Assembly (NCBI GenBank): GCA_005882715.1
Contig: VBEI01000060.1
Coordinates: 1 to 9,624 of the forward strand
Reading direction: 5' to 3'
From: Chloroflexota bacterium
Lineage (GTDB): Bacteria; Chloroflexota; Dehalococcoidia; SM23-28-2; RBG-16-64-32
Length of the DNA: 9,624 nt
Under the pieces are notes generated by a model. The model ran no database searches and had not been told where the DNA came from. It saw only the letters and a program-made list of their open reading frames with translations. Shown one piece after another: positions 1-7,721 of this stretch. The translations under genes and the position numbers were made by a program. Every line of letters starts with the position of its first letter. The first letter of the stretch is position 1.

Positions 1-100
1 CGACTGCTCTGCTGCGTCTGCGCTTGATTCCCCGTTTGTCTGGCGCCACATCGCCCTTGTCCTGTTGCCTTCGTCGCTTCACTCGCCGTCTTCGGCCTGT

Positions 101-120
101 GCCGTGGATGGCTCCACGGC
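101..120 (+). promoter_or_regulatory. Perfect inverted repeat (8-bp stem, 4-base loop) in the leader of the protease gene
   Basis: gccgtgga (101-108) and tccacggc (113-120) are exact reverse complements around a tggc loop. The hairpin ends one base before the GAGAAGG ribosome region (121-127) and 18 bases before the GTG start. There is no T-run after it, so it is not a normal intrinsic terminator for an upstream gene. It could stabilise the 5' end of the message or affect ribosome access, or be a protein-binding site. The structure is certain on paper; function is inference. Confidence 0.55.
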
Positions 121-138
121 GAGAAGGGTTGGTCTAGA

Positions 139-3100
139 GTGAGACACTTGCTTGCGCTTGCGGCCATTAGCCTCGTCGCCATCGCCTCCACCGGCTGGGC
201 GAGCCATTTAGGAACCACTCGCTTCCCGAACCCTGACCCCAATCCTCGCGTTGGCACGCCGGACGACCCTAAGTTTGACTGCGCGGAGCTCGACGACGAG
301 GACCTGACCGCGCCCAACTGCTCAACGGTCTTCGAGGAGCAGTTCAACCTCTTCGGCTTCCCGCCCGATTCGACAACTGCCTCGGCGCAATACCATGATG
401 CGGCGCACCTGGGTCAGGGGCAGGTCTCCGGCGTCTCCGCCGACCGCGCGTGGAAGGTCACCACCGGCAGCCCAGAGGTCGAGATCGCCATCATCGACAC
501 GGGCATCCGCTGGGAGAACCCGGAGCTTCGCTCGAAAGTCTGGCTCAACCGCGGAGAATTGCCGCTTCCCCGGCTCGCCGATGGTTCCACAGCGTCCTCC
601 TACGACGCCAATGGAGATGGCACGTTCAACGTTGATGACTACGCCAACGACTCGCGCGTGAATCCGAGCGGCGGGCCGAACGGCATTCCCGGCAAGCTCG
701 ATGGCGAGGACGTGATCCGTGCCTTCTCAGACGGCACGGACACTGATGGCAACGCCTATGTTGACGACATCGCGGGCTGGGACTTCTTCGACGACGACAA
801 CGATCCGTTCGACGCCTCGAGCTATGCATCGGCTGAGAACCATGGTTCCGGTCGCGCGGAGAATGCGGCCGCCGAGACTGACAACGGAATCGATGGCGCC
901 TCTCCTTGCCCTCGCTGTCGCCTGATGATGCTGCGGCTCTGGGACACGTTCGTGGCGCCGGCAGACACCTACGGCATGGCGACGATCTACGCCGCTGACA
1001 ACGGCGCCGACGTGCAAGAGGTCGCGCTGGGAGTCCTTCAGAACTCGCGCTTCTCGCAGGCTGCGACTCAGTACGCCTTCAAGAAGGGCGTCGCTCTCAT
1101 GCAAGTCTCGAGCGACCTTAACACCTCCGACCACAATTTCCCCACCAATTACAACAACACCATTTTCGTCGCCGGCTCAGTTGCTGACACCGAAGGGCTC
1201 GGGCAGGACAATCAACAGCTGGCGGACGGCCTGCAGCGCTTCGGGATCCCGGCCGGTTCTCAGGCGCCCGTCCAGACGTGGTTCAGGAACTCAGGCCTTA
1301 CGCAGTTTGGCGGACACGCCGCCGTGGTGATGATGGGGGTCACTGGCAGTGAATCGGTTGGTCAGGCCGCGGGCGCCGCGGGGCTCGTGAAGAGCCGAGG
1401 CCTTGAGCTTGCGTCGTCGATCGGAGGGCCGCTCACATCCAATGAGGTAAAGCAACTACTCACGCTGACGGCCGAAGACGTGCTCCCCGAGAACACGACC
1501 GGGACGGGCGCGCCGGACTATGCGCAGGTCGGCTGGGACCAGCACTTTGGCTACGGCCGCGTGAACCTACATGCTGCCGTCAACCGCGTGGCACCCGGCA
1601 CGATTCCTCCAGAGGCGGGAATCGAATCCCCGCCCTGGTTCATGCCCCTTGATCCCGTTACCAATCCAACCGTTCCCGTCGGTGGGTTCGCCTCGGCGAG
1701 ACGGGCGGCTTCGTTCACCTACGAGCTTGCTTATGCGCCGGGACTGGAACCGCTGGCACAACTGTTCACACCCTTCGCCACTGGTTCCGGGACCGGACCG
1801 ATCAACGGGAACCTCGGCACGCTTCCGCTGGCGACGGTCGCGGGGCTGCTTCCGGGGTCGGCTCAGGGAATTCCGCCGGCCGACCCGTACCAGTACGCCT
1901 TCACGGTAAGGCTGCGCGTGACCGATAACCTCGGCAATGTCGGTGAGGACCGGAAGACGCTCTTCGCCTACCACGACGCGACGCTCCACGCCGGCTGGCC
2001 CAAGTTCGTAGACACTGGCGGCGAGCAGAGTCTCCGCATGGCAGATCTGGATGGAAATGGCTCGATGGAGATCGTTGCCGCGAACACTTCGGGCGAAATC
2101 AACGTCTACAACTCGGACGGCACCCCCGCAAGCTACTTCAACGGCGGCGCACCCTTCCTTGGCATGGTACCTGCCGTTGTTTCGAACCACCTCGGCGCGG
2201 CTGCCTTCGCTACGGGCGCAGTCGCCCCGAGCCACGGCGGATTCACCACTCCGGCCGTTGGCGACCTCGATAAGGACGGCTACCCAGAGATTGTGGCCAC
2301 GGACGGAGACAAGGTCTACGCCTTGCGCAATGACGGCACCCTGCTCCCGGGCTTTCCCGTGGCCGTCAACCCGGCCTTTTCTGCCCCAGCCGTTCGCACG
2401 AAGACGAATCACCTCAAGACCGGATTCTTCTCCTCGGCGGTTCTGGGGGACCTAGATAGGGATGGCCGGCTAGACATCGCTGCCGCTGCCATGGACCAGC
2501 GTGCTTACGCCTGGAATATGGACGGTCAGCTACTGCCCGGCTGGCCCGTGTTCCTCTCGGACGGCGGCAACGGCGCTGAAAGCATCAACACGCCCGCCAT
2601 TGGCGACATTAACGGCGACGGCTTCCTCGATGTCGTTGTAGCGACGAACGAGATCTACGGCGGCAGCTCACCGGGCGGCATCGAAGAAGCGATCCGGCAA
2701 GGACTGATCAACCTCGCCGCCGGTCAGGCGGGGGGGTCGAGCCGCCTGTATGCTATCCAGCACGACGGGACCGCGCACGACGGCGATCCGAGCGACAACG
2801 GAGGGTTCGTCAGGGATCCGGACGCTTTCCTGCCCGGCTGGCCGGTCACGCTCAACTCGCTGTCGCCTGAGCTCTTGCCATTGGTGGAGCCCGGCGTGGA
2901 TGCGATCATCGCCGATGTCGATCCGACATCGCCGGGTCTGGAGGTGATCAACAACTCCTTTGCCGGAGACCTTTCCGTTATCGCCGGCGACGGAAGCGTG
3001 CGCTACACCTACCAGAGTGCCGCGAGCGGAGGGGCCAGTCTCAGTCCCGGCACGGTTGTTCAGACGGCAGAGCATGCTGCCGTGGGCGATGTGACAGGTG

Positions 3101-4674
3101 CCGGCACCGCCTCTGTCTTCAAGGGAGGAGTCCCGGTCGAGCAGCTGGTAAACCTTCTGCTGGTCGGCCAGAACGTCCCGTTTCAGCACGTGATTCAAGG
3201 CTGGAATGCCGCGACGGGCGCCGATCTCCCCGGCTGGCCGCGCGCGATGGATGACTATCAGATATTCACCTCGCCCGCGATCGCTAACGTCGGCGGCACG
3301 AACGACCGCGAGGTCATCGCCGGCTCGGGCCTCTACCTGCTGCACGCCTTCGGCCCAAGCGGCGCCGAAGCCGCCAATTTCCCGAAATTCACCGGCGGCT
3401 GGTTGTCCGGTGTATCCGCAACGGGCGATATCGACGGCGACGGAAGCCTGGAAATCGCCAACTGGACGCGCGAGGGCAACATGTTCGTGTGGGACACGGA
3501 CGCCCCGGCCTGCGGCGGCAACGACGAATGGTGGGGCTTCCGCCACGACGATTACAACTCCGGCAGGTACGGTAACGACACGCGCCCGCCGCGCGTGATC
3601 ACGGACATCTCGGCCACTGGTGCCACCGCGGCGGGAGGCGGGAACGTCAACCTTTCGCTGCTTTGGACGGCTCCGGGCGAGGATGCGGCCTGCGGGCAGA
3701 ACCAGTCCTACGACGTTCGCTACTCGAATGCACCCATCACGGCGAGCAACTTCGCGCAGGCTTCGCAGGCCACCGGCGAGCCGTCCCCGCAGGCCAGTGG
3801 CGCGAGTGAGCAGTTTACGCTGACCGTCCCCGGAAGCGCGCGCTACTTCGCCATTCGCGCTGTTGACGACGCTGGGAACGTCGGGCCGGTCTCGAACAAT
3901 GCCTCTATCGCAGACGCGGACCAGGACGGCGTTCCTGATATCCTCGACGCCTGCCCCGGTACTGCTCCTGGTGCTACCGTCGACAGCAACGGCTGCTCGC
4001 AGTCCCAGGTCGACTCGGATCTCGACGGCGTCTGCAACCCGGGCGCGTCGAGCAGTCTCTGCACCGGCTCGGACAACTGCCCGACTGTCGCCAACCCGAC
4101 GCAGAGCGACATCGACGGCGATGGGATCGGCGACGCCTGTGACGCCGACCGTGACGGCGACGGCGTTCCAAATGCCTCTGACAATTGTCCGAACGACGCG
4201 AACCCGAGCCAGACCGACTCTGACGGAGATGGGTTCGGCGACGTCTGCGACCATGATGTGCGAGTGAGCAAGTTCTCGACCGGCGGCCGGGACCTCGTTC
4301 TGGACGCGAGCGGCACGATCGACCGGCAGGTGCTAGCCCGCTGCCAGAGCCTGAGCCCGCATACGGACATCATTCGTTGCACGGTTCAGATCGTCGGGCT
4401 GCCCGTGGGCTGCACGGCGCAGAACCTCGACACCGGTGTCATCGTCGCGGCGCCGGGCGGGCTGGTCGTGGATAACACCTCGAGCTACGCGCCTGGACAG
4501 GAGCGTAAGTTCGACTTCAAGCTGCATATCGCCTGCGCTCCGAGACCGCCACAAACGGGAATCGCGTTGATCGCGCGAGCAGACCATGGCGCGGACGACG
4601 GGCTCGGCCCGGACGATGAGGATACGAGCCCTGCAAACAATAGAGTGACGCGGCTGCACACGCTACGACCATGA
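139..4674 (+). CDS. Secreted subtilisin-like (S8) serine protease with FG-GAP propeller, FN3-like domain, TSP3 repeats and C-terminal module
   Basis: Probable extracellular endopeptidase of 1511 residues. Start is GTG, with a GAGAAGG-type ribosome site about 11 bases upstream; no ATG, GTG or TTG lies earlier in frame before a stop at 25-27. Residues 1-22 form a signal peptide. The catalytic domain (about 100-490) shows Asp120 in IIDTG, His235 in ENHGSG and probable Ser404 in TGSES, followed by GQAAGAAGLV, which lines up with the GTSMAAPHVAG region of subtilases. Asp326 sits where the oxyanion Asn is expected. An acidic insert between Asp120 and His235 includes an EF-hand-like loop (156-167). 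An Ig-like stretch (about 500-615) follows, then FG-GAP-type calcium loops at 636, 709, 771, 823 and 1097 (propeller), an FN3-like domain (about 1150-1252), TSP3 repeats (1259-1373) and a cysteine-containing end domain (1374-1511). Fold assignment is firm; activity is likely but unproven because the motifs diverge from consensus. Substrate unknown. Confidence 0.93.
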   Translation: MRHLLALAAISLVAIASTGWASHLGTTRFPNPDPNPRVGTPDDPKFDCAELDDEDLTAPNCSTVFEEQFNLFGFPPDSTTASAQYHDAAHLGQGQVSGVSADRAWKVTTGSPEVEIAIIDTGIRWENPELRSKVWLNRGELPLPRLADGSTASSYDANGDGTFNVDDYANDSRVNPSGGPNGIPGKLDGEDVIRAFSDGTDTDGNAYVDDIAGWDFFDDDNDPFDASSYASAENHGSGRAENAAAETDNGIDGASPCPRCRLMMLRLWDTFVAPADTYGMATIYAADNGADVQEVALGVLQNSRFSQAATQYAFKKGVALMQVSSDLNTSDHNFPTNYNNTIFVAGSVADTEGLGQDNQQLADGLQRFGIPAGSQAPVQTWFRNSGLTQFGGHAAVVMMGVTGSESVGQAAGAAGLVKSRGLELASSIGGPLTSNEVKQLLTLTAEDVLPENTTGTGAPDYAQVGWDQHFGYGRVNLHAAVNRVAPGTIPPEAGIESPPWFMPLDPVTNPTVPVGGFASARRAASFTYELAYAPGLEPLAQLFTPFATGSGTGPINGNLGTLPLATVAGLLPGSAQGIPPADPYQYAFTVRLRVTDNLGNVGEDRKTLFAYHDATLHAGWPKFVDTGGEQSLRMADLDGNGSMEIVAANTSGEINVYNSDGTPASYFNGGAPFLGMVPAVVSNHLGAAAFATGAVAPSHGGFTTPAVGDLDKDGYPEIVATDGDKVYALRNDGTLLPGFPVAVNPAFSAPAVRTKTNHLKTGFFSSAVLGDLDRDGRLDIAAAAMDQRAYAWNMDGQLLPGWPVFLSDGGNGAESINTPAIGDINGDGFLDVVVATNEIYGGSSPGGIEEAIRQGLINLAAGQAGGSSRLYAIQHDGTAHDGDPSDNGGFVRDPDAFLPGWPVTLNSLSPELLPLVEPGVDAIIADVDPTSPGLEVINNSFAGDLSVIAGDGSVRYTYQSAASGGASLSPGTVVQTAEHAAVGDVTGAGTASVFKGGVPVEQLVNLLLVGQNVPFQHVIQGWNAATGADLPGWPRAMDDYQIFTSPAIANVGGTNDREVIAGSGLYLLHAFGPSGAEAANFPKFTGGWLSGVSATGDIDGDGSLEIANWTREGNMFVWDTDAPACGGNDEWWGFRHDDYNSGRYGNDTRPPRVITDISATGATAAGGGNVNLSLLWTAPGEDAACGQNQSYDVRYSNAPITASNFAQASQATGEPSPQASGASEQFTLTVPGSARYFAIRAVDDAGNVGPVSNNASIADADQDGVPDILDACPGTAPGATVDSNGCSQSQVDSDLDGVCNPGASSSLCTGSDNCPTVANPTQSDIDGDGIGDACDADRDGDGVPNASDNCPNDANPSQTDSDGDGFGDVCDHDVRVSKFSTGGRDLVLDASGTIDRQVLARCQSLSPHTDIIRCTVQIVGLPVGCTAQNLDTGVIVAAPGGLVVDNTSSYAPGQERKFDFKLHIACAPRPPQTGIALIARADHGADDGLGPDDEDTSPANNRVTRLHTLRP
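4072..4668 (+). repeat. Shared C-terminal module, copy 1 (in the protease gene)
   Basis: This 597-base, 199-codon segment matches 7119-7715 at a constant offset of 3047 bases with no insertion or deletion. It encodes two TSP3 units (DNCPTVANPTQSDIDGDG, then DNCPNDANPSQTDSDGDG) and a domain of about 137 residues beginning VRVSKFSTGGRD. That domain has four cysteines (RCQ, RCT, GCT, ACA) and a DGLGPDDEDTSPANNRV ending reminiscent of the last strand of CARDB- or DUF11-type beta sandwiches (inference). By eye about 18 of 199 residues differ between copies, roughly 91% identity. The module runs to the end of the protein except for one extra Pro. Confidence 0.95.
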
Positions 4675-4696
4675 AATTTCTGGCTAGCAAGAGCAC

Positions 4697-4702
4697 AGGA
4701 GG
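4697..4702 (+). promoter_or_regulatory. Shine-Dalgarno AGGAGG that fixes the hydrolase start at 4710
   Basis: AGGAGG is followed by seven bases and ATG at 4710-4712. It is the only consensus-strength ribosome site among the gene starts in this window. It argues for independent initiation at 4710 rather than at the ATG (4671) that overlaps the protease stop codon. Confidence 0.8.
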
Positions 4703-4709
4703 AAGCACG

Positions 4710-7700
4710 ATGGGCACGATCTCATGGAGGAGACTGGCCGGCCTTCTTGGCGCGCTAGGCCTCCTTCTCTTGCTCGCATCCGACCACGCATCTGACCCGG
4801 TTTCCGCAAGCACCGCTTCCTCCTTGCCGTCCGTGTCCAGCGGTGCGCGGCCCGGGCCGGATGTGCTCTATGCTTCTGCGCCGTCGGCTCCTCAGCTCGA
4901 GAACCGCAATCCTCGCTTCAACGCCTCGCCGCTCCTCGTTTCGGGTACGGAGGCATACGTGAACGGCGAATACCTCTACCAGGACTATCTCTACGATGAT
5001 TACGGGAGCAACACAGATGGCTCCGGTGGCACGCCGCTTTCTCCACGGGCCGGGGACATCAACTACCCGACGAATAACGCGCGTTACGGCGGGAACGCGG
5101 CCGATCTCGTCGAGTTCCGGATTGATGTCGCGCCGGATTCCGTTGCCTACCGGCTTACCCTGAACACCCTCCTCGAGGCTGACAGCACGATCGTCGCCAT
5201 CGCCTTCGATACCGATCGCAACCAGGCGACGGGCGGCACGGTCCTCTCTCGCGATCCAGGCGCCCCCTTCCCCGGCACGGAGGAGGTCATCTTCACCTGG
5301 GGGACGGGCGCCGAACATGCTCGATGGAACGGCCTCGGCTGGACGACCACTCCGCTCGCTGCTCCGAGTACCGACCTAGAGGCCAACCAGATAACAGTAA
5401 TCGTCCCGCGAAGCGTCTCGAACCCCGCTGGTTCGTGGCGCTCCACGCTCGCTACGGGGCTCTATAATCCCACGACCGGCGGCTGGTTGCGTCCCCAGCA
5501 GAACGCCGACGCAGTCACCCCCGGAGGCGCCGGCGGTCTCGACCCGGCTCCGGCCGGAATCTTCAACCTGGCCTTCCGCTTTAACGAGCCCGTCCGCTCA
5601 AGCGACACGCCCCCGGATACGAACCAATCGACCGCGATCCGCAGCAAGCAGCCTACTCAGTACGCGCATGACATCGACTTCGCCGCTCTCGATGCCGGAA
5701 CGAACTCGAGCACGGTCCCTTCCTCGGGCGTGCAGATCCGCATCTTCCCCAGCCGCCTCCAGCTCGGCGAGGGGCAGGACATCAACGCCTACCCCGCCTA
5801 CCGCGGACAGCTCCAGCCCTACTCGCTTTATGTTCCGACCAGCTACGACCCCGGGACACCGGCGGGCTTCGTGTTGGCTCTGCATTCGCTGGACGAGCAT
5901 TACTGGCAGTACAACGGCACAATGCTTCACCAACAGTTCGGCGACCAACGTGGCGCGATTGTCGCCACCTCGCTATCCCGCGCGAGCGACGGCTGGTACC
6001 GCGACTACGCCGAGTACGACGTCTTCGAGATGTGGAACGATGTGGCTTCGCATTTCAACCTAGACGGAGATAAGACGGTCCTCACCGGCTACTCCATGGG
6101 CGGCTACGCCACTTATCGCCTCGGCACCTTCTACCCGGATCTCTTCGGCAAGGCTTTCTCTGTCGTCGGCCCCCCGGGCGAGGGCATCTGGGTGCCGCCC
6201 GCGCCGCCCACCGGAGGGATCAGGGGCAGCGAAACAGGTGATTCCAACGGTGCCGCTGAAACACTGTCGAACAACTGGCTCGAGAACACCCGTAACCTTC
6301 CCTACATGAACTTGGCGGCGACTCAGGATGAACTTGTCCCCTACGAGGGGCCTGAGGCGCAGAACCTCGGTAGGCCGGACCTCGGCATCGATGGCTTCGA
6401 CCAGCTCGGATACCGTTTCCACTTCTTGACGTTCAACATCTCCGACCACCTGGCGCTTGCCGCCCTCGGCTACAACTTCCCGATGGCGCAGGGCTTCCTC
6501 GGCGACGCGTTCGTCGACCGCAACCCGGCCCACGTAACCTTCTCGTACAGCCCGGCCGCGGACTGCGATTCCGCAAGCGCCGATAGCCGCTGTTCCAGTC
6601 CAAACCTCGGCCTGCGCCACGACCACGCCTACTGGGTGTCTGACCTGGCCCTCTCGAACCCGAACAAGACCCCGTTCCCGGCGGAAGGCACAATCGATGC
6701 GCGCAGCCACGCCTACGGCGTCGCTGATCCGCCGAGCACCGCCGGACAGCGCCAGTGCTCCACCCCCGGCAACCCGCCTGACTGCGGCCCGCTCCCCTAC
6801 ACGGAATTCAACCGGACCTGGGGTCCGGCGCCTTCGATCCCAGTCGCCAACCAGCTCGACATCACGCTTACGAACTTGAACGGCGTTACCGTCGATGCCG
6901 CTCGCGCCGGCCTCATTCGCTGCCAGGCCGTAGCGCTTTCGATCGACAGCGACAGCGCGACGCGCCTGCTTCTGGCGGGAGAGTTCCCGGGCGCCACCGT
7001 GAGCGGCGCCGCTTTCGAGCAGACTCCTCAAGGCATCGCCCTGCTCCTTCAGCCCGGCCATTCCGACGTGACAATCACCCAGTGCGACAGTGACGGCGAC
7101 GGGTACCCCGACCCGAACGACAACTGCCCGAACGTCGCGAACCCGACGCAGAGCGACATCGACGGCGACGGCATTGGCGATGCCTGCGACCCGGACCGCG
7201 ACGGCGACGGCGTGCCCAACGCGTCCGACAATTGCCCGAACGACGCGAACCCAACCCAGACAGACTCGGACGGCGACGGCTTCGGCGACGTCTGCGACCA
7301 CGATGTGCGCGTGAGTAAGTTCTCGACCGGCGGCCGGGATATGACGCTGGGCACCAGCGGCTCGATCGACCGGCAGGTGCTCGCCCGCTGTCAGAGCCTC
7401 AGCCCGCACACGGACACTATCCGCTGCACGGTGGAGATCGTCGGCCTGCCTTCAGGCTGCACGGCGCAGAACCTGGATACGGGCTTGACCGCCTCTGCGC
7501 CCGGCGGGCTGGTCATGGACAACACTGCGAGCTACGCGCCGGGCCAGGAACGCAAGCTCGACTTCAAGCTGCATATCGCCTGCGCTCCGAGACCGCCGCA
7601 AACGGGAATCGCGCTTATCGCGAGGGCGGACCACGGCGCAGACGACGGCCTCGGCCCGGATGATGAAGACACCAGCCCCGCGAACAATAGAGTTACTCGC

Positions 7701-7718
7701 CTGCATACGCTGCGATAG
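4710..7718 (+). CDS. Secreted alpha/beta-hydrolase (esterase/PHB-depolymerase-like) with TSP3 repeats and shared C-terminal module
   Basis: Probable extracellular esterase or related hydrolase, 1002 residues from the ATG at 4710. That start has AGGAGG at seven bases and opens with a clean signal peptide (MGTISWRR, then a Leu/Gly-rich core, about residues 1-30). The earlier ATG at 4671 overlaps the protease stop but would add 13 residues before this signal. A beta-rich N-terminal region (about 95-260, FRIDVAPDSVAYRLTL) resembles carbohydrate-binding-type or DOMON-like sandwiches; weak call. The hydrolase domain spans about 369-600: PYSLYVPTSYD strand, LALHS oxyanion region, nucleophile Ser462 in GYSMGGY, probable acid Asp540 in TQDELVPY, His580 in SDHLALA. 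A beta-rich linker domain (about 610-790) leads to TSP3 repeats (793-865) and the end domain (866-1002) shared with the upstream protease. Could equally be a feruloyl or acetyl esterase, PHB depolymerase or S9-like peptidase; substrate cannot be read from sequence. Confidence 0.92.
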   Translation: MGTISWRRLAGLLGALGLLLLLASDHASDPVSASTASSLPSVSSGARPGPDVLYASAPSAPQLENRNPRFNASPLLVSGTEAYVNGEYLYQDYLYDDYGSNTDGSGGTPLSPRAGDINYPTNNARYGGNAADLVEFRIDVAPDSVAYRLTLNTLLEADSTIVAIAFDTDRNQATGGTVLSRDPGAPFPGTEEVIFTWGTGAEHARWNGLGWTTTPLAAPSTDLEANQITVIVPRSVSNPAGSWRSTLATGLYNPTTGGWLRPQQNADAVTPGGAGGLDPAPAGIFNLAFRFNEPVRSSDTPPDTNQSTAIRSKQPTQYAHDIDFAALDAGTNSSTVPSSGVQIRIFPSRLQLGEGQDINAYPAYRGQLQPYSLYVPTSYDPGTPAGFVLALHSLDEHYWQYNGTMLHQQFGDQRGAIVATSLSRASDGWYRDYAEYDVFEMWNDVASHFNLDGDKTVLTGYSMGGYATYRLGTFYPDLFGKAFSVVGPPGEGIWVPPAPPTGGIRGSETGDSNGAAETLSNNWLENTRNLPYMNLAATQDELVPYEGPEAQNLGRPDLGIDGFDQLGYRFHFLTFNISDHLALAALGYNFPMAQGFLGDAFVDRNPAHVTFSYSPAADCDSASADSRCSSPNLGLRHDHAYWVSDLALSNPNKTPFPAEGTIDARSHAYGVADPPSTAGQRQCSTPGNPPDCGPLPYTEFNRTWGPAPSIPVANQLDITLTNLNGVTVDAARAGLIRCQAVALSIDSDSATRLLLAGEFPGATVSGAAFEQTPQGIALLLQPGHSDVTITQCDSDGDGYPDPNDNCPNVANPTQSDIDGDGIGDACDPDRDGDGVPNASDNCPNDANPTQTDSDGDGFGDVCDHDVRVSKFSTGGRDMTLGTSGSIDRQVLARCQSLSPHTDTIRCTVEIVGLPSGCTAQNLDTGLTASAPGGLVMDNTASYAPGQERKLDFKLHIACAPRPPQTGIALIARADHGADDGLGPDDEDTSPANNRVTRLHTLR
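7119..7715 (+). repeat. Shared C-terminal module, copy 2 (in the hydrolase gene)
   Basis: Second copy of the 199-codon module at 4072-4668. It begins at the TSP3 unit DNCPNVANPTQSDIDGDG and finishes at the last sense codon, so homology stops exactly at the protein end. The final 52 residues are identical to copy 1. Upstream of the module the two proteins are unrelated (protease versus alpha/beta-hydrolase), so this is a shuffled domain rather than a whole-gene duplication. All four cysteines are kept. Confidence 0.95.
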
Positions 7719-7721
7719 ATT

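Noticed and set aside
2..142. Open + frame ending with TGA at 140-142, overlapping the protease GTG as GTGA; possible tail of an upstream gene
   Set aside because: Only 46 codons are visible, with third-position GC (about 65% by count) that gives no strong coding signal, and no recognisable protein features. Another + frame (3-137) is equally open, so I could not choose between tail and leader.
1567..2412. 281-codon minus-strand frame
   Set aside because: Antisense to the Ig-like and propeller parts of the protease; no signal peptide, motif or ribosome site supports it.
2668..4254. 528-codon open frame on the minus strand
   Set aside because: It lies wholly inside the protease gene, is Arg/Val-rich with no domain, and long antisense frames are expected in high-GC sequence opposite Asp/Gly-rich repeats.
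6060..7409. 449-codon open frame on the minus strand inside the hydrolase gene
   Set aside because: Antisense shadow of a clearly coding strand. Its similarity to the other long antisense frame comes from the shared TSP3 and C-terminal module on the + strand.
4072..7715. Reading the duplicated module as a mobile element or as evidence of whole-gene duplication
   Set aside because: There are no terminal inverted repeats, target duplications or transposase, and the sequences outside the module are unrelated, so domain shuffling explains it better.
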